Origin: DAOTZR01 sp034432595
Lineage (GTDB): Bacteria; Chloroflexota; Anaerolineae; B4-G1; SLSP01
NCBI GenBank assembly: GCA_034432595.1
Contig: DAOUBT010000088.1
Location: 1 to 40,734 of the forward strand
Length of the DNA stretch: 40,734 nucleotides
Direction: 5' to 3'
The position numbers and the translations under genes are program-made. Shown here one piece after another: positions 1-8,618 of this stretch. The first letter of the stretch is position 1. The number at the start of each line of letters is the position of its first letter. The notes beneath the pieces are model-generated. The model did not search any database. It saw only the letters and a program-made list of their open reading frames with translations, and had not been told where the DNA came from.

Positions 1-88
1 AAGCTCTTGAGTGTTCACAACCTCAAGTATCTACAGAGTGCGGTTTTGTTCAAGGGCAGAACCGCCCCGAATTTTGTCTAAACTCGAG

Positions 89-148
89 TTATCCAAACCT
101 GCGCTTAAAATCGCGCCAGCGGTGATTTCAAGGGCTATCCTAATGAAG
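89..148 (+). repeat. Partial copy of intergenic repeat family 1 (3' half)
   Basis: This stretch aligns by eye with the 3' half of the complete copies at 17046-17231 and 33407-33595. Shared blocks are TATCCAAACCTGCG, AAAATCGCGCCAG and GTGAT...CAAGGGC.ATCCT. The palindromic core and the left end cannot be found, so this copy is truncated or decayed. Positions 1-88 hold no gene that I can see. Confidence 0.6.
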
Positions 149-202
149 ATGGCCTTGAAATCGTCCGGCCTGGTTTTGAGTTGATTCAGCCGATTGAGCC
201 AA

Positions 203-230
203 TTGTCTTTCTTTTACTTCGGGCTATACT
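203..230 (+). promoter_or_regulatory. Candidate promoter of the hydroxylase cluster
   Basis: A TTGTCT box at 203-208 and a TATACT box at 225-230 are spaced by 16 bases, about 60 bases upstream of the first start codon. The leader contains a small GGGGT/ACCCC hairpin at 247-261 and an AAGGAG ribosome site at 279-284. This is a pattern match only. Confidence 0.5.
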
Positions 231-290
231 TAAATCAGAACGTTGCGGGGTTACATACCCCTACCACTTTGATTCAGTAAGGAGTAAGCG

Positions 291-1730
291 ATGATGGCGC
301 TTTGGGAAGTATACTATCAGGCAACGACCCCGGATGCGATTTCCGCATTGCTCGCGGAGTATGGTCCAAAGGCGCGCTTGATCGCCGGCGGTACGGATTT
401 AATTGTAGAACTGCAACGTGGAACGCGGCAGATTCCGGTCCTCATTGATGTAACGCGCGTGCCCAAACTGGATGACATTCGTTTGGGCGAGGATGGCCTT
501 TTGCGCATGGGCCCGATGGTGACGCACGCGCAGGCTGCCGCGTCGCCCATCGTACAGGAGTACGCCTTGCCCCTGGCACAGGCCTGTTGGGGCGTCGGCG
601 CGCCTGCGCTGCGCAATCGCGGCACGATAGCCGGCAATCTGGCCACCGCGTCCCCCGCTAACGATACCATCACGGCCTTGGTGGCGCTGGATGCGCGCGT
701 CGCTTTGCGTTCGGTGCGCGGAGAGCGCTTCATCCCCCTGCGCGAGTTCTACACCGGTGTGCGCCGCACCGTCATGGAAGCGGATGAGTGGATAAGCGAG
801 ATTGTCTTCAAACCCCTCAAGCCCCATCAACGCGGCGTGTACCTCAAACTCGGCTTGCGGCGCTCCTTAGCCATCGCCGTGGTGAACATCGCCGTGGTGC
901 TTGATTTCGAGGGCGAAACGGTGCGCGAAAGTCGCATCGCCCTGGGCAGTGTCGCGCCCACGATTATCCGCGCGCCGGAAGCGGAGGCGGAGCTGAACGG
1001 ACGCCCGCTCACGCGCGAGAGCATCGAGGCCGCCGCGCGCTGGGCCGCTCATGCCGCCCGTCCCATTGACGATGTGCGCGCTGCGGCCTGGTTCCGCACC
1101 GAGGAGGTCTTCGCGCTCACGCAGCAGGCGCTCGAAGCCATCCGTGATGGGCAGGAGCGCCTGAACCTGCCGCCGGTGGATCAGGTCATCCGCTTGAGTG
1201 CGCCGCGCATCAGCCGCCCAACCCTCAGCGGCCCGACCCTGGTGCACCACGCCGAAGGACCGGAGGCGATTACCTTCACCCTGAACGGCCAACAGGTCCA
1301 CGTCGAGGGGGCGAATGGCAAGACGCTCCTGCAGATGCTGCGTGAAGATGTGGGCCTCATCGGCACGAAGGAAGGCTGCGGCGAAGGGGAGTGCGGCGCG
1401 TGCACCGTGTGGTTGGATGGCATGGCTGTGCTCTCCTGCCTGACGCCCGCGCCGCGCGCCCATCAGGCCAACGTCGTCACCATTGAGGGCCTTACAGCGG
1501 GGGATAGCCTTCATCCCATACAGGAGGCTTTTATTGCCGAGGACGCGGTGCAGTGCGGCTTCTGCACCCCCGGCTTCGTGATGAGCGCGGCCAAGCTCCT
1601 GGAGGAGGCGCCGCATCCCACCCGTGAGCAGATCGTCGCCGCCCTGAGTGGCAACCTGTGCCGCTGTACCGGTTACTACAAGATCATCCGTGCCGTCGAG
1701 CGCGCGGCAGAACGTGAAGGCACAGCATGA
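291..1730 (+). CDS. Xanthine dehydrogenase-type fused FAD-binding and [2Fe-2S] subunit
   Basis: This 479-residue protein is the electron-transfer part of a molybdenum hydroxylase (xanthine dehydrogenase/CO dehydrogenase family). It would pass electrons from the Mo subunit (4696-6948) through two [2Fe-2S] clusters to FAD. The N-terminal ~280 residues are a CoxM-like FAD domain with AGGTDLIVEL near residue 32 and a GNLATASPANDT motif near residue 115. The C-terminal ~155 residues are a CoxS-like domain with cluster ligands C363, C368, C371, C383 and C422, C425, C457, C459. In most bacteria these are separate medium and small subunits, so the gene is a fusion. ATG 291 or 294 both fit the AAGGAG site at 279-284. 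The stop codon overlaps the next start (ATGA), which implies translational coupling. The substrate cannot be read from the sequence. Confidence 0.93.
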   Translation: MMALWEVYYQATTPDAISALLAEYGPKARLIAGGTDLIVELQRGTRQIPVLIDVTRVPKLDDIRLGEDGLLRMGPMVTHAQAAASPIVQEYALPLAQACWGVGAPALRNRGTIAGNLATASPANDTITALVALDARVALRSVRGERFIPLREFYTGVRRTVMEADEWISEIVFKPLKPHQRGVYLKLGLRRSLAIAVVNIAVVLDFEGETVRESRIALGSVAPTIIRAPEAEAELNGRPLTRESIEAAARWAAHAARPIDDVRAAAWFRTEEVFALTQQALEAIRDGQERLNLPPVDQVIRLSAPRISRPTLSGPTLVHHAEGPEAITFTLNGQQVHVEGANGKTLLQMLREDVGLIGTKEGCGEGECGACTVWLDGMAVLSCLTPAPRAHQANVVTIEGLTAGDSLHPIQEAFIAEDAVQCGFCTPGFVMSAAKLLEEAPHPTREQIVAALSGNLCRCTGYYKIIRAVERAAEREGTA

Positions 1731-3442
1731 AACGACAGGCTCCACCCGCTGCACCCGACATCACGCTTTACATGCGCACCTACTACTCCCTGCTGCGCAC
1801 GTCGCAGGAAGTGCAAATCCGCACGCTGGAGGAAACGCACATCGCCATGCAGTCTGCGTTGCATCCCGGCGCGGCGGATGCGCGCCCGGACATGTCGGCT
1901 TTCATCTACAGCAGCCTGCGCCTGCCCCCCTGCATCCGCACGGTGCGCTTGATTGTGCTGGCGCAAAGCGAAGCCACCTTCCGCCGTGGCGGCTATCCCG
2001 ACGTGGCGGCCTGGCAGAGCGTGAGCGCGCCGGGGCGTCGGCGGCGCATGGCCTTTAATGGGCAGGACACCTTAGCAGCTTACATCGGCAGCATTTCTGA
2101 TATTGATGACATCGTCCCCATCCTGGTGGCGCTGCAAATCGAGTGGAACAAGATGCACACCCTGCTCAATCAGCATCCGGCTCTGGTGCAGCGCCTGAGC
2201 GAGCTGGAATCCGCACCTTGCGTGGATGGGGAGCTGTGCGCAGCGGTGCGTGCGGCGTTGCAACTCACCGTGGAAGAATGGGAGAAGTTGGAGCGGGTGT
2301 GGGGCGCGGCCCTGCCGCAGTGGCTGGCCGCCATCGCCCGGCAGCGCAAGCGCTTTGCTTTGCGCCTCTTGAGCGGCAGTTACGTGGCGTATCGGCGGGC
2401 GACGCAGGAGTGGTGGGAGCACGTGAGCGCGCGCGTGCCCTTCGACGTCAGCGAGCGTCCCGTGTATTTCGTCTCCAGCAACACGCACAGCCTGGTGAAC
2501 ATGCTCACGGGCTTTGCGCAGCGCCATCGGGACGAGCTGTTACACGCGCTGGAAAACGGCGACGCGGAATTGTATGCCGAAGCGCAGCGCATTCAACGTG
2601 GCGAGGTTCCGAGCAACTGGGAAAACTTCCTCTACTACGCGCTCAAGAAGCATCTCAGCACCCCGGAGGGGCAGGCGCTGGCCCGTCAGCGGCTGGAAGA
2701 AGAAGCGGAACTCGGCATCACGCGCATTCCCAGTGTCCAGACTTTCGATCTGGAAGCGCAGGTCATTGACCTGCAGCGCGTCCGTCCCGCCTATGTGGAT
2801 AGTCGTCTGCGCGACCTGCCTCTGGAGCACCTGGCGCGGACGAACGCCGTCATCCTGAACATTGACTATCCTTTAGGCTTTGCTGCTTACCATTTGCTCT
2901 CGCAAATCGCTGCCAGCGTGGCGGATTTGCGCGGCGTCTACATTATCGGCAAGGCAGCCACGCTCAACGGGCGCATCGGGGATGTGCTGATTCCGAATGT
3001 CGTTTACGATGAGCATGCGCAAAATACGTTTATCTTCAACAATGCCTTCCGCGCGGCGGACGTGGCGCCTTACCTGGTCTATGGTGATGTGCTCGATAAT
3101 CAGCGTGCGTTAACCGTGCGTGGCACCTTTCTGCAGAACAAGGCCTACATGGCGGGCTTCCTGGATGCAGGGTATACGGATGTCGAAATGGAGGCAGGGC
3201 CCTACCTTTCGGCGTTGTATGAGTTCATGCGTCCACGGCGTTACCCGACCGACGAACTCATCAATCTTTACCCCATGCCGCTCGAAGTGGGGATTTTGCA
3301 CTACGCATCGGATACGCCCATGAGCAAAGGGCAGAATCTGGGGGCGCAGAATCTTTCATATTACGGTATGGATCCCACTTACGCAGCAACTGTTGCTGTT
3401 TTACGGCGCATTCTGGAGCACGTTACCGTGTCTCAGGAGTAG
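1727..3442 (+). CDS. Nucleoside phosphorylase-like protein with large unknown N-terminal domain
   Basis: This 571-residue protein starts inside the stop codon of the dehydrogenase gene. The C-terminal part (about residues 370-560) resembles the purine nucleoside/uridine phosphorylase fold. It has a glycine-containing block GKAATLNGRIGDVLIPN near 408-424, VEMEAG at 486-491 (matching the E-M-E segment of E. coli DeoD), and S528-D529 in the place of the catalytic Ser-Asp pair. The N-terminal ~370 residues are mainly charged and helical (conserved-looking EWNKMHTLL near 139 and WENFLYYALKK near 299), and I do not recognise them. Coupling to a xanthine dehydrogenase suggests cleavage of purine nucleosides to bases that the hydroxylase then oxidises; that is inference. 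A nucleoside hydrolase-like, nucleosidase or non-catalytic role is possible. No signal peptide or membrane segment is visible. Confidence 0.72.
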   Translation: MKRQAPPAAPDITLYMRTYYSLLRTSQEVQIRTLEETHIAMQSALHPGAADARPDMSAFIYSSLRLPPCIRTVRLIVLAQSEATFRRGGYPDVAAWQSVSAPGRRRRMAFNGQDTLAAYIGSISDIDDIVPILVALQIEWNKMHTLLNQHPALVQRLSELESAPCVDGELCAAVRAALQLTVEEWEKLERVWGAALPQWLAAIARQRKRFALRLLSGSYVAYRRATQEWWEHVSARVPFDVSERPVYFVSSNTHSLVNMLTGFAQRHRDELLHALENGDAELYAEAQRIQRGEVPSNWENFLYYALKKHLSTPEGQALARQRLEEEAELGITRIPSVQTFDLEAQVIDLQRVRPAYVDSRLRDLPLEHLARTNAVILNIDYPLGFAAYHLLSQIAASVADLRGVYIIGKAATLNGRIGDVLIPNVVYDEHAQNTFIFNNAFRAADVAPYLVYGDVLDNQRALTVRGTFLQNKAYMAGFLDAGYTDVEMEAGPYLSALYEFMRPRRYPTDELINLYPMPLEVGILHYASDTPMSKGQNLGAQNLSYYGMDPTYAATVAVLRRILEHVTVSQE

Positions 3443-3450
3443 GAGGGCTT

Positions 3451-4521
3451 ATGCGGGTACGGAGTCTGTTCCTTTTGCTTGTGATGGCATTCAGCTTTGT
3501 CGCGTGTCTGCCGCAGCCCACGCCCACGTCCCTGCCGCAGGAGCTGGTTTTTTACGACTGGGCGCTGGACGTGCCGCAAGAGGTGCTGGACGGTTTCACC
3601 GCTGAATACGGCATCAAGGTGCGCTACGAGACTTACGATTCGACCGAAGAAGCGGTGGCCAATCTGGAAGCGGGCAAGATGTACGATGTGGTGGTCATGG
3701 ATTCGCGCCACATTCCGCGCTTGCTCGAAAAGAAGTTGCTGGCGCGGCTCAATCACGCCAACCTGACTAACTTCGATAACATCTCGCCGGACTTCCGTAA
3801 CCCGGCTTTTGATCCGGGCAATGCTTACACCATCCCCTTCAACTGGGGCACGGTGGGCATTCTGGTCCGGAATGATCAGGTGAGTGCGCCCGTCAAGCGC
3901 TGGGCAGATTTGTGGGATGCGCGTTATGCGGGGAAAATTGGCCTGTGGCGCGAAGGGGCCATGCGCGAAATCATCGGCTACACCCTCATGTCCCTGGGCT
4001 ATTCTTGCAACACGGTCAACCCCAAACACCTTGACGATGCGCTCCAGCGTTTACTGGAGCTGCGTCCCAACGTCGTGTTCCTGGAGGACTGCCCCGATTG
4101 TGTGGAAAGTGCCAGCCCTGTACCGGCGCTGCTGCGCGGCGACGTGGTGATGGCGTTAGGGTATGCGGCCAGCGCGCTGGAAGGACAGGAGAAAAGCCCC
4201 AACATCGGCTACGTTCTCCCCGCCGAAGGCACCATCGTCTGGAACGATAATTTCGTGATTCCCGCTAACAGCCCCAACCAAGAGTTTGCCGGGCTGTTTT
4301 TGAATTACATCCTGCGCGGGGAGACGGCGGCAGCCATTGCCAACTACAATCGCTATGCCACGCCCAATCTGGCCGCCGTCAAGTATCTGGATGAAAACTT
4401 GCGGAACAATCCGGTGGTGTTCCCGACCAATCTGAAAAACGCCGAAATGTTGCTCCCCATTACCGAAGAAGCCGATGCATTGTATATGCAGATTTGGGAG
4501 CGTTTTGTGGCAGGTCAATAA
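3451..4521 (+). CDS. Spermidine/putrescine-type ABC substrate-binding lipoprotein
   Basis: This 356-residue protein resembles PotD/PotF periplasmic-binding proteins. It has a signal peptide ending in FVAC (C19 as the probable lipid-modified Cys) and a short Pro/Thr linker. The mature domain begins LVFYDWALDVPQEVLDGF, close to the PotD opening. Later signatures are YDVVVMDS, IPFNWGTVGILV and an ADLWD...KIGLW block typical of the family. It starts 8 bases after the previous gene, so it should be co-transcribed. No permease or ATPase for it lies nearby, so it is an orphan. Its ligand may be a polyamine, or in this context a purine or nucleoside-related compound (speculation). The lipobox is imperfect, with Phe at -3. 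Confidence 0.85.
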   Translation: MRVRSLFLLLVMAFSFVACLPQPTPTSLPQELVFYDWALDVPQEVLDGFTAEYGIKVRYETYDSTEEAVANLEAGKMYDVVVMDSRHIPRLLEKKLLARLNHANLTNFDNISPDFRNPAFDPGNAYTIPFNWGTVGILVRNDQVSAPVKRWADLWDARYAGKIGLWREGAMREIIGYTLMSLGYSCNTVNPKHLDDALQRLLELRPNVVFLEDCPDCVESASPVPALLRGDVVMALGYAASALEGQEKSPNIGYVLPAEGTIVWNDNFVIPANSPNQEFAGLFLNYILRGETAAAIANYNRYATPNLAAVKYLDENLRNNPVVFPTNLKNAEMLLPITEEADALYMQIWERFVAGQ

Positions 4522-4641
4522 AGCGTGCGCTTTGCGGTAACGGGTTGAGGGGACGATTCGCGGATTGACCGCCTGGAAGCGCCCGGTCGTGGCCGCCCGT
4601 TGCTAACGGGATGGCAGGTAGATAGGGTTGGTTTGAATCGC

Positions 4642-4647
4642 TATACT
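4642..4647 (+). promoter_or_regulatory. Candidate -10 box (TATACT) before the Mo subunit gene
   Basis: The 174-base gap between the lipoprotein and Mo-subunit genes contains a TATACT box 48 bases before the ATG. No convincing -35 box is visible. A short hairpin CCCGTT/AACGGG lies at 4596-4610. The hexamer equals the -10 box of the first gene, so the two hydroxylase parts may have separate but similar promoters. Confidence 0.3.
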
Positions 4648-4695
4648 TGCATTCATCTTCAAATCCAAACAGGAAACCTGACGGAGGGAAGAGTC

Positions 4696-6948
4696 ATGAA
4701 AGTGCCTTACATTGGAGAATCCCTGCCTCGCTTCGATGCGCGTGACAAGGTAACCGGCAAGGCCCTGTATCCGGCGGACATCAACATGGAAGGACAGCTT
4801 TACATGAAGCTGCTCTTTGCCCGGCGTCCGCACGCGCGCGTGGTGGCGATTGATACGAGCGCGGCTTTGCAGGTGCCCGGCGTCGTTGCCATTTTCACAG
4901 CGCAGGATGTGCCCTGCAATGAGTATGGCCTGCAATATCCCGATCAACCCGTGCTGTGCGGCCCCGGCAGCGACCGGCCCGGCGCGGATGTGGTACGCTT
5001 TGTCGGCGATCAGGTGGCGGCCATCGTCGCCGAAACCGAAGCGGCGGCGACACAAGCGCGCGACCTGGTGCGCGTGGTGTACGAGGATTTGCCCGTGCTT
5101 TCCGACCCGCGCGAAGCGATCAAGCCCGACGCGCCGCGCCTCCATCCACCCCACGAACGCACGCCCATCCATCCAGAGCTGGTCTTTGAGGGCAACATCG
5201 CTTCGCATCACCGCATCCGCCGCGGCGACATCGCCGTGGGATACGAGGAAGCTGAACTCATCATCGAATCCACTTACGAAATCCCCGGTCAGGAACACGC
5301 TTATCTCCAACCGGAGGCGGGGCTGGGTTACATTGACGAACAAGGGCGCGTGACCGTCATCGTCGGTGGGCAGTGGACGCACGAGGATCAACATCAAATT
5401 GCCCATGCCCTGGCCCTGCCCCTCGAACAGGTGCGCGTGATTTATCCCGCCATCGGGGGCGCTTTTGGGGGACGCGAGGATATGTCGGTGCAGATTGTGC
5501 TCGCCCTGGCCGCCTATCGCCTCAAGCGGCCCGTCAAAATCGTCTGGACGCGCGAGGAGTCCATCATCGGCCACCACAAGCGCCATAGCTGCTACGTGCA
5601 TACGCGCTGGGGCGCAACCGGCGACGGGAAGCTGGTCCTCGCCGAGACGGAAGTCATTGCGGATGCCGGGGCCTACATCTACACCACCAATAAGGTGCTG
5701 GGCAACCTGCTGCTCACCTGCAACGGCCCTTACCGCATCCCGCATGTGAAGACCGACGTGTACGGGGTGTACACGAACAACATCCCCTCCGGCGCTTTCC
5801 GCGGTTTCGGCGCGCCGCAGGGCAACTTTATCGCCGAAGCGCAGATGAACAAGCTTGCCGTGGCCCTGGGCATGGACCCGGTGGCGCTGCGCCTGAAAAA
5901 CATCGTGCGCGAGGGTGACCCCATGCCGTGGGGCAACCCGCTCCCCGAAGCGCCCTATGGCCTGGAGGACTGCCTCATCAAGGCGGCGGAGGCGCTGGGC
6001 TGGCAGCGCAACGCTTACGGCGGCTGGATTGCACCGCGTCCGGAACCCGCGCCCGACGCTCCGCCCTACCTGACCCGCGGCGTGGGCATTGCCCTGGGCT
6101 TCAAGAACATCGGCTTTTCTTTTGGGTATCAGGAGAACGCCTGGGCAGGGATTGAGCTGCACGGGAAGACGGAGATCGAACGCGCGGTGGTGTACGCGGC
6201 CAGCTCGGATGTGGGGCAGGGCACGCGCACCGTTATCCGGCAGATGGCGGCCGCAGCTTTAGGGATTCCTATCGAGCGCGTGGAGCTGGGACCGATGGAT
6301 ACTGCGGTGACGGGCAGCGCCGGCTCTTGTTCGGCCTCGCGCATGACCTTCATGATCGGCAATGCCATCCGCGGGGCGGCGCAGCTTGCGCTGGAAAAAT
6401 GGCAGGATGAGGAGCGCCCCGCGCGCGCGGAGTACACGTATCTGGCCCCCAAGACGACCCAGATTGACGCGGAAACCGGCGCCGGCGACCCGAACTTCGC
6501 TTATGGCTATGTGGCCCTTGGGGTGGAGGTTGAGGTGAACAGCCGCACCGGTGAGCTGCGCGTGCCAAAGCTGGTCTGCGCGGTGGATGTCGGCAAGGCC
6601 ATCAATCCGCGCCTGGTAACGGGGCAAATCGAGGGCGGCGCCTTGCAGGCTCTGGGCTGGGCGACCACCGAACACTTCATTCAGCGCGATGGGATTCCGC
6701 TCACCACCACGCTCAGTACCTACCTCATCCCAACCATCGCCGACATCCCGGACGAGATGGAATCCATCATCGTGGAAAACGAGAACGAGGAAGGCCCATG
6801 GGGTGCGCGCGGCATGGCGGAGATGCCTTTCATCGCGGTGGCCTCGGCGCTGCACGGCGCGCTGTATCAGGCCACGCAGCTCTGGTATGATAGCTTCCCC
6901 TTCAAAGCGCAGCGCATCCTGGCCCCGATGCGCGGCATCGAGGAATAA
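4696..6948 (+). CDS. Xanthine dehydrogenase-type molybdenum-binding catalytic subunit
   Basis: This 750-residue protein is the Mo-cofactor subunit of the hydroxylase (CoxL/XdhB class). It opens with GESLPRFDARDKVTGKALYP, the usual start of the aldehyde oxidase/xanthine dehydrogenase a/b hammerhead domain. Family motifs are GGAFGGRED (residues 254-262), an AFRGFGAPQG segment near 370, and GARGMAEMP, whose E709 matches the catalytic Glu of xanthine dehydrogenase. The length is normal. I chose ATG 4696 because ACGGAGGGAAG lies just upstream; a longer in-frame start at 4600 would translate the promoter region. It is separated from its FAD/FeS partner by two genes, an uncommon order. CO dehydrogenase is unlikely because the VAYRCSFR-type active-site loop of CoxL is not seen. 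Confidence 0.92.
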   Translation: MKVPYIGESLPRFDARDKVTGKALYPADINMEGQLYMKLLFARRPHARVVAIDTSAALQVPGVVAIFTAQDVPCNEYGLQYPDQPVLCGPGSDRPGADVVRFVGDQVAAIVAETEAAATQARDLVRVVYEDLPVLSDPREAIKPDAPRLHPPHERTPIHPELVFEGNIASHHRIRRGDIAVGYEEAELIIESTYEIPGQEHAYLQPEAGLGYIDEQGRVTVIVGGQWTHEDQHQIAHALALPLEQVRVIYPAIGGAFGGREDMSVQIVLALAAYRLKRPVKIVWTREESIIGHHKRHSCYVHTRWGATGDGKLVLAETEVIADAGAYIYTTNKVLGNLLLTCNGPYRIPHVKTDVYGVYTNNIPSGAFRGFGAPQGNFIAEAQMNKLAVALGMDPVALRLKNIVREGDPMPWGNPLPEAPYGLEDCLIKAAEALGWQRNAYGGWIAPRPEPAPDAPPYLTRGVGIALGFKNIGFSFGYQENAWAGIELHGKTEIERAVVYAASSDVGQGTRTVIRQMAAAALGIPIERVELGPMDTAVTGSAGSCSASRMTFMIGNAIRGAAQLALEKWQDEERPARAEYTYLAPKTTQIDAETGAGDPNFAYGYVALGVEVEVNSRTGELRVPKLVCAVDVGKAINPRLVTGQIEGGALQALGWATTEHFIQRDGIPLTTTLSTYLIPTIADIPDEMESIIVENENEEGPWGARGMAEMPFIAVASALHGALYQATQLWYDSFPFKAQRILAPMRGIEE

Positions 6949-6950
6949 CC

Positions 6951-7011
6951 GTAACTCCAGGTCAAAGCTGGCCGGTAAAGGGTGGACGAAGGCATTGCCT
7001 TTGTCCACCCT
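6951..7011 (+). repeat. Partial copy of repeat family 1 with palindromic core
   Basis: The segment starts with GTAACTCC and contains a near-perfect palindrome at 6979-7011 (AGGGTGGAC...GTCCACCCT), matching the core of the complete family copies. The 3' half of the element is missing. It begins two bases after the stop codon of the Mo subunit gene, and its hairpin could help end that transcript. Confidence 0.6.
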
Positions 7012-7039
7012 GCTGTAATGTGGGATGCTATACATCACG

Positions 7040-7066
7040 CCCGCCGGAGGCACGGCCTCCGGCGGG
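7040..7066. terminator. Hairpin between convergent genes
   Basis: A 12-bp perfect stem (CCCGCCGGAGGC with its complement, 3-base loop) lies between the convergent hydroxylase and TPR genes. It is followed on the + strand by TGCTTGTTCTCTT, which is T-rich but not a pure run. It is a probable bidirectional terminator, better on the + strand. Confidence 0.6.
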
Positions 7067-7077
7067 TGCTTGTTCTC

Positions 7078-7479
7078 TTAGAAGAGCTTGGAAGGCTTGA
7101 GATCGCGCAGCAGGGCCTGAACGGCCTTGCGAAAGTCCTGCGCGTCATCAAGCGCGGGATCATCCTGGGCCAGCGCGAGCGCCTTTTCCAGGTGGGCGAT
7201 AGCTTCTTTCTTGCGCCCCATCTTTTTGGCGAGCAGGCCGAGATTGTAACATACGGCCGCATTTTCGGGACGCAGGGCATGGGCTTTGAGCATGGTTTGG
7301 TAAGCCCGCTCGGCCAGCCCTAAGGTGTCTAACGTGGCTGCGAGGTGGAAATAGACCGCGAAGGTTTCCGGGGCAAGGGCAAGGACTTGCTCGTAACAGA
7401 CCACGGCATCCGTGTAACGCCTTTCCTGATAAGCCTGCAATCCTTTTTCCATCAAGGTGCTGATTTCTACTTCATCCAT
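7078..7479 (-). CDS. Small TPR-repeat protein
   Basis: This 133-residue protein is made almost wholly of tetratricopeptide repeats, with three helical pairs (A-Y/F...A...Y/L...AL pattern) in about residues 5-115, e.g. GLQAYQERRYTDAVVCYEQV. TPR proteins act as protein-binding scaffolds; the partner is unknown. I chose the ATG at 7479 because AGAGG lies just upstream. A longer in-frame reading to 7725 would run into the DegV gene and has Arg-rich, non-protein-like content. There is no signal peptide. It lies downstream of degV on the same strand across 152 bases in which I see no gene. Confidence 0.8.
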   Translation of the reverse strand: MDEVEISTLMEKGLQAYQERRYTDAVVCYEQVLALAPETFAVYFHLAATLDTLGLAERAYQTMLKAHALRPENAAVCYNLGLLAKKMGRKKEAIAHLEKALALAQDDPALDDAQDFRKAVQALLRDLKPSKLF

Positions 7480-7631
7480 GAGATTCCTCTTCAGAAATTT
7501 GTGATAGTCATGGGCGCCTGACTTTATCCTGGCGTTTGAAGCCGCGTCCGTGAGCCGTTCGGTGCCGCAATCACGTATCTGAGTCCACCATGCGGCATGG
7601 TCATCACTGCTCCGGGAGGGAGCGCAGACCG

Positions 7632-8474
7632 CTACGGTTCGACGTAGTAGGCTACGCCGATAGACCCCGGTCCGGCGTGCACGCCGAGCGCAACCGGCAC
7701 GCGCGTGAGGTACGTTTCCACGCAATTCAGGCGCTGCTGCAGAGTCTCCAGCACCTGCCGCCCCTCGGCTTCATTCTCGGCGTAATGAACCGTGAGGTGC
7801 ACGGGCCGTGTGCCCACGCGGCGCGTCACGTGTTCCACAAGTTGCTCAAGGCCCGCGCTGCGCCGCCGCGTTTGCCCGATAAGCTCCACGGCATTATCGG
7901 CTACCCGCACCAGGGGTTGGATGTTCAAGAATGCCCCTAAGAGGCGTGCTGCCTTCGAGAGACGTCCGCCTTTGACGGCGTAGTTCACCGATTCGAGCAG
8001 TGCATAGAGACCGGCTTGTGCGCTCATGGTCTGAGCGCGCTGCGCCACCACCTTAAGCGGTGCGCCTTCCCTGGCGATGCGGGCTGCCTCCAGTGCGATG
8101 AAGCCTTCCCCCATGGCCGTTGTGCCCGAATCCACCACCTCAACCGGCACAGGGCTGCTGCGTGCAGCGATGCGGGCTGTATCACAGGTGGCGCTTTGTT
8201 TCCCCGCAAGGTGGATGGAAACAATGCCTTTCGCCCATGTGGCGCATTGGTGATACACTTCTAAAAAGTTCTCGATGGAAGGCACGCCGGTGCTCACATC
8301 CGGCTCGCTTTGTGCGCGCAACATGGGGAAAAAAGTCTCCGGGAAAAGGTCTATCCCATCGCGGAAGGTTTGCGCCCCCACGCGCACATGATAGCTTACC
8401 ACACCGATGCGATAGGCGGCAAGCAGATCAGCGGGAAGACCGGCTGCGGAATCTGTAACGATGGCTATGTCCAT
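7632..8474 (-). CDS. DegV family protein (fatty-acid-binding, FakB-like)
   Basis: This 280-residue protein matches the DegV/FakB family in length and motifs: an N-terminal DSAAGLPADL (residues 8-17), STGVPSIENF as the family's S-T-S/P-S segment, and VDSGTTAMGEG in the middle. FakB proteins hold a fatty acid for phosphorylation by the kinase FakA, which is not in this window, so the physiological role is inferred. The ATG at 8474 has GGAGG upstream. The gene is divergent from coaX. A weak TTGTGG/TATTAT pair with a 15-base spacer (8595 to 8569, minus strand) could be its promoter. Confidence 0.88.
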   Translation of the reverse strand: MDIAIVTDSAAGLPADLLAAYRIGVVSYHVRVGAQTFRDGIDLFPETFFPMLRAQSEPDVSTGVPSIENFLEVYHQCATWAKGIVSIHLAGKQSATCDTARIAARSSPVPVEVVDSGTTAMGEGFIALEAARIAREGAPLKVVAQRAQTMSAQAGLYALLESVNYAVKGGRLSKAARLLGAFLNIQPLVRVADNAVELIGQTRRRSAGLEQLVEHVTRRVGTRPVHLTVHYAENEAEGRQVLETLQQRLNCVETYLTRVPVALGVHAGPGSIGVAYYVEP

Positions 8475-8618
8475 ACCAGGCCTCCAGAAATATCAGGGCG
8501 AGCACGCTGCCGCTCATGTCAGCGTTCTCCCCATTGTGGAATGGTGCCGATGATAAGGCCGAATCATGATAATAGCCGCTCCTATTAAACCACAATCACA
8601 AAAATTTGCCATTGCGGA

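Noticed and set aside
4600..4695. Longer N-terminus of the Mo subunit from ATG 4600
   Set aside because: It would translate the TATACT box and a hairpin, and lacks a ribosome site; ATG 4696 has ACGGAGGG upstream.
4603..6162. 519-codon minus-strand frame opposite the Mo subunit gene
   Set aside because: It is a shadow produced by GC-rich codon use; the + strand has full family motifs and a ribosome site.
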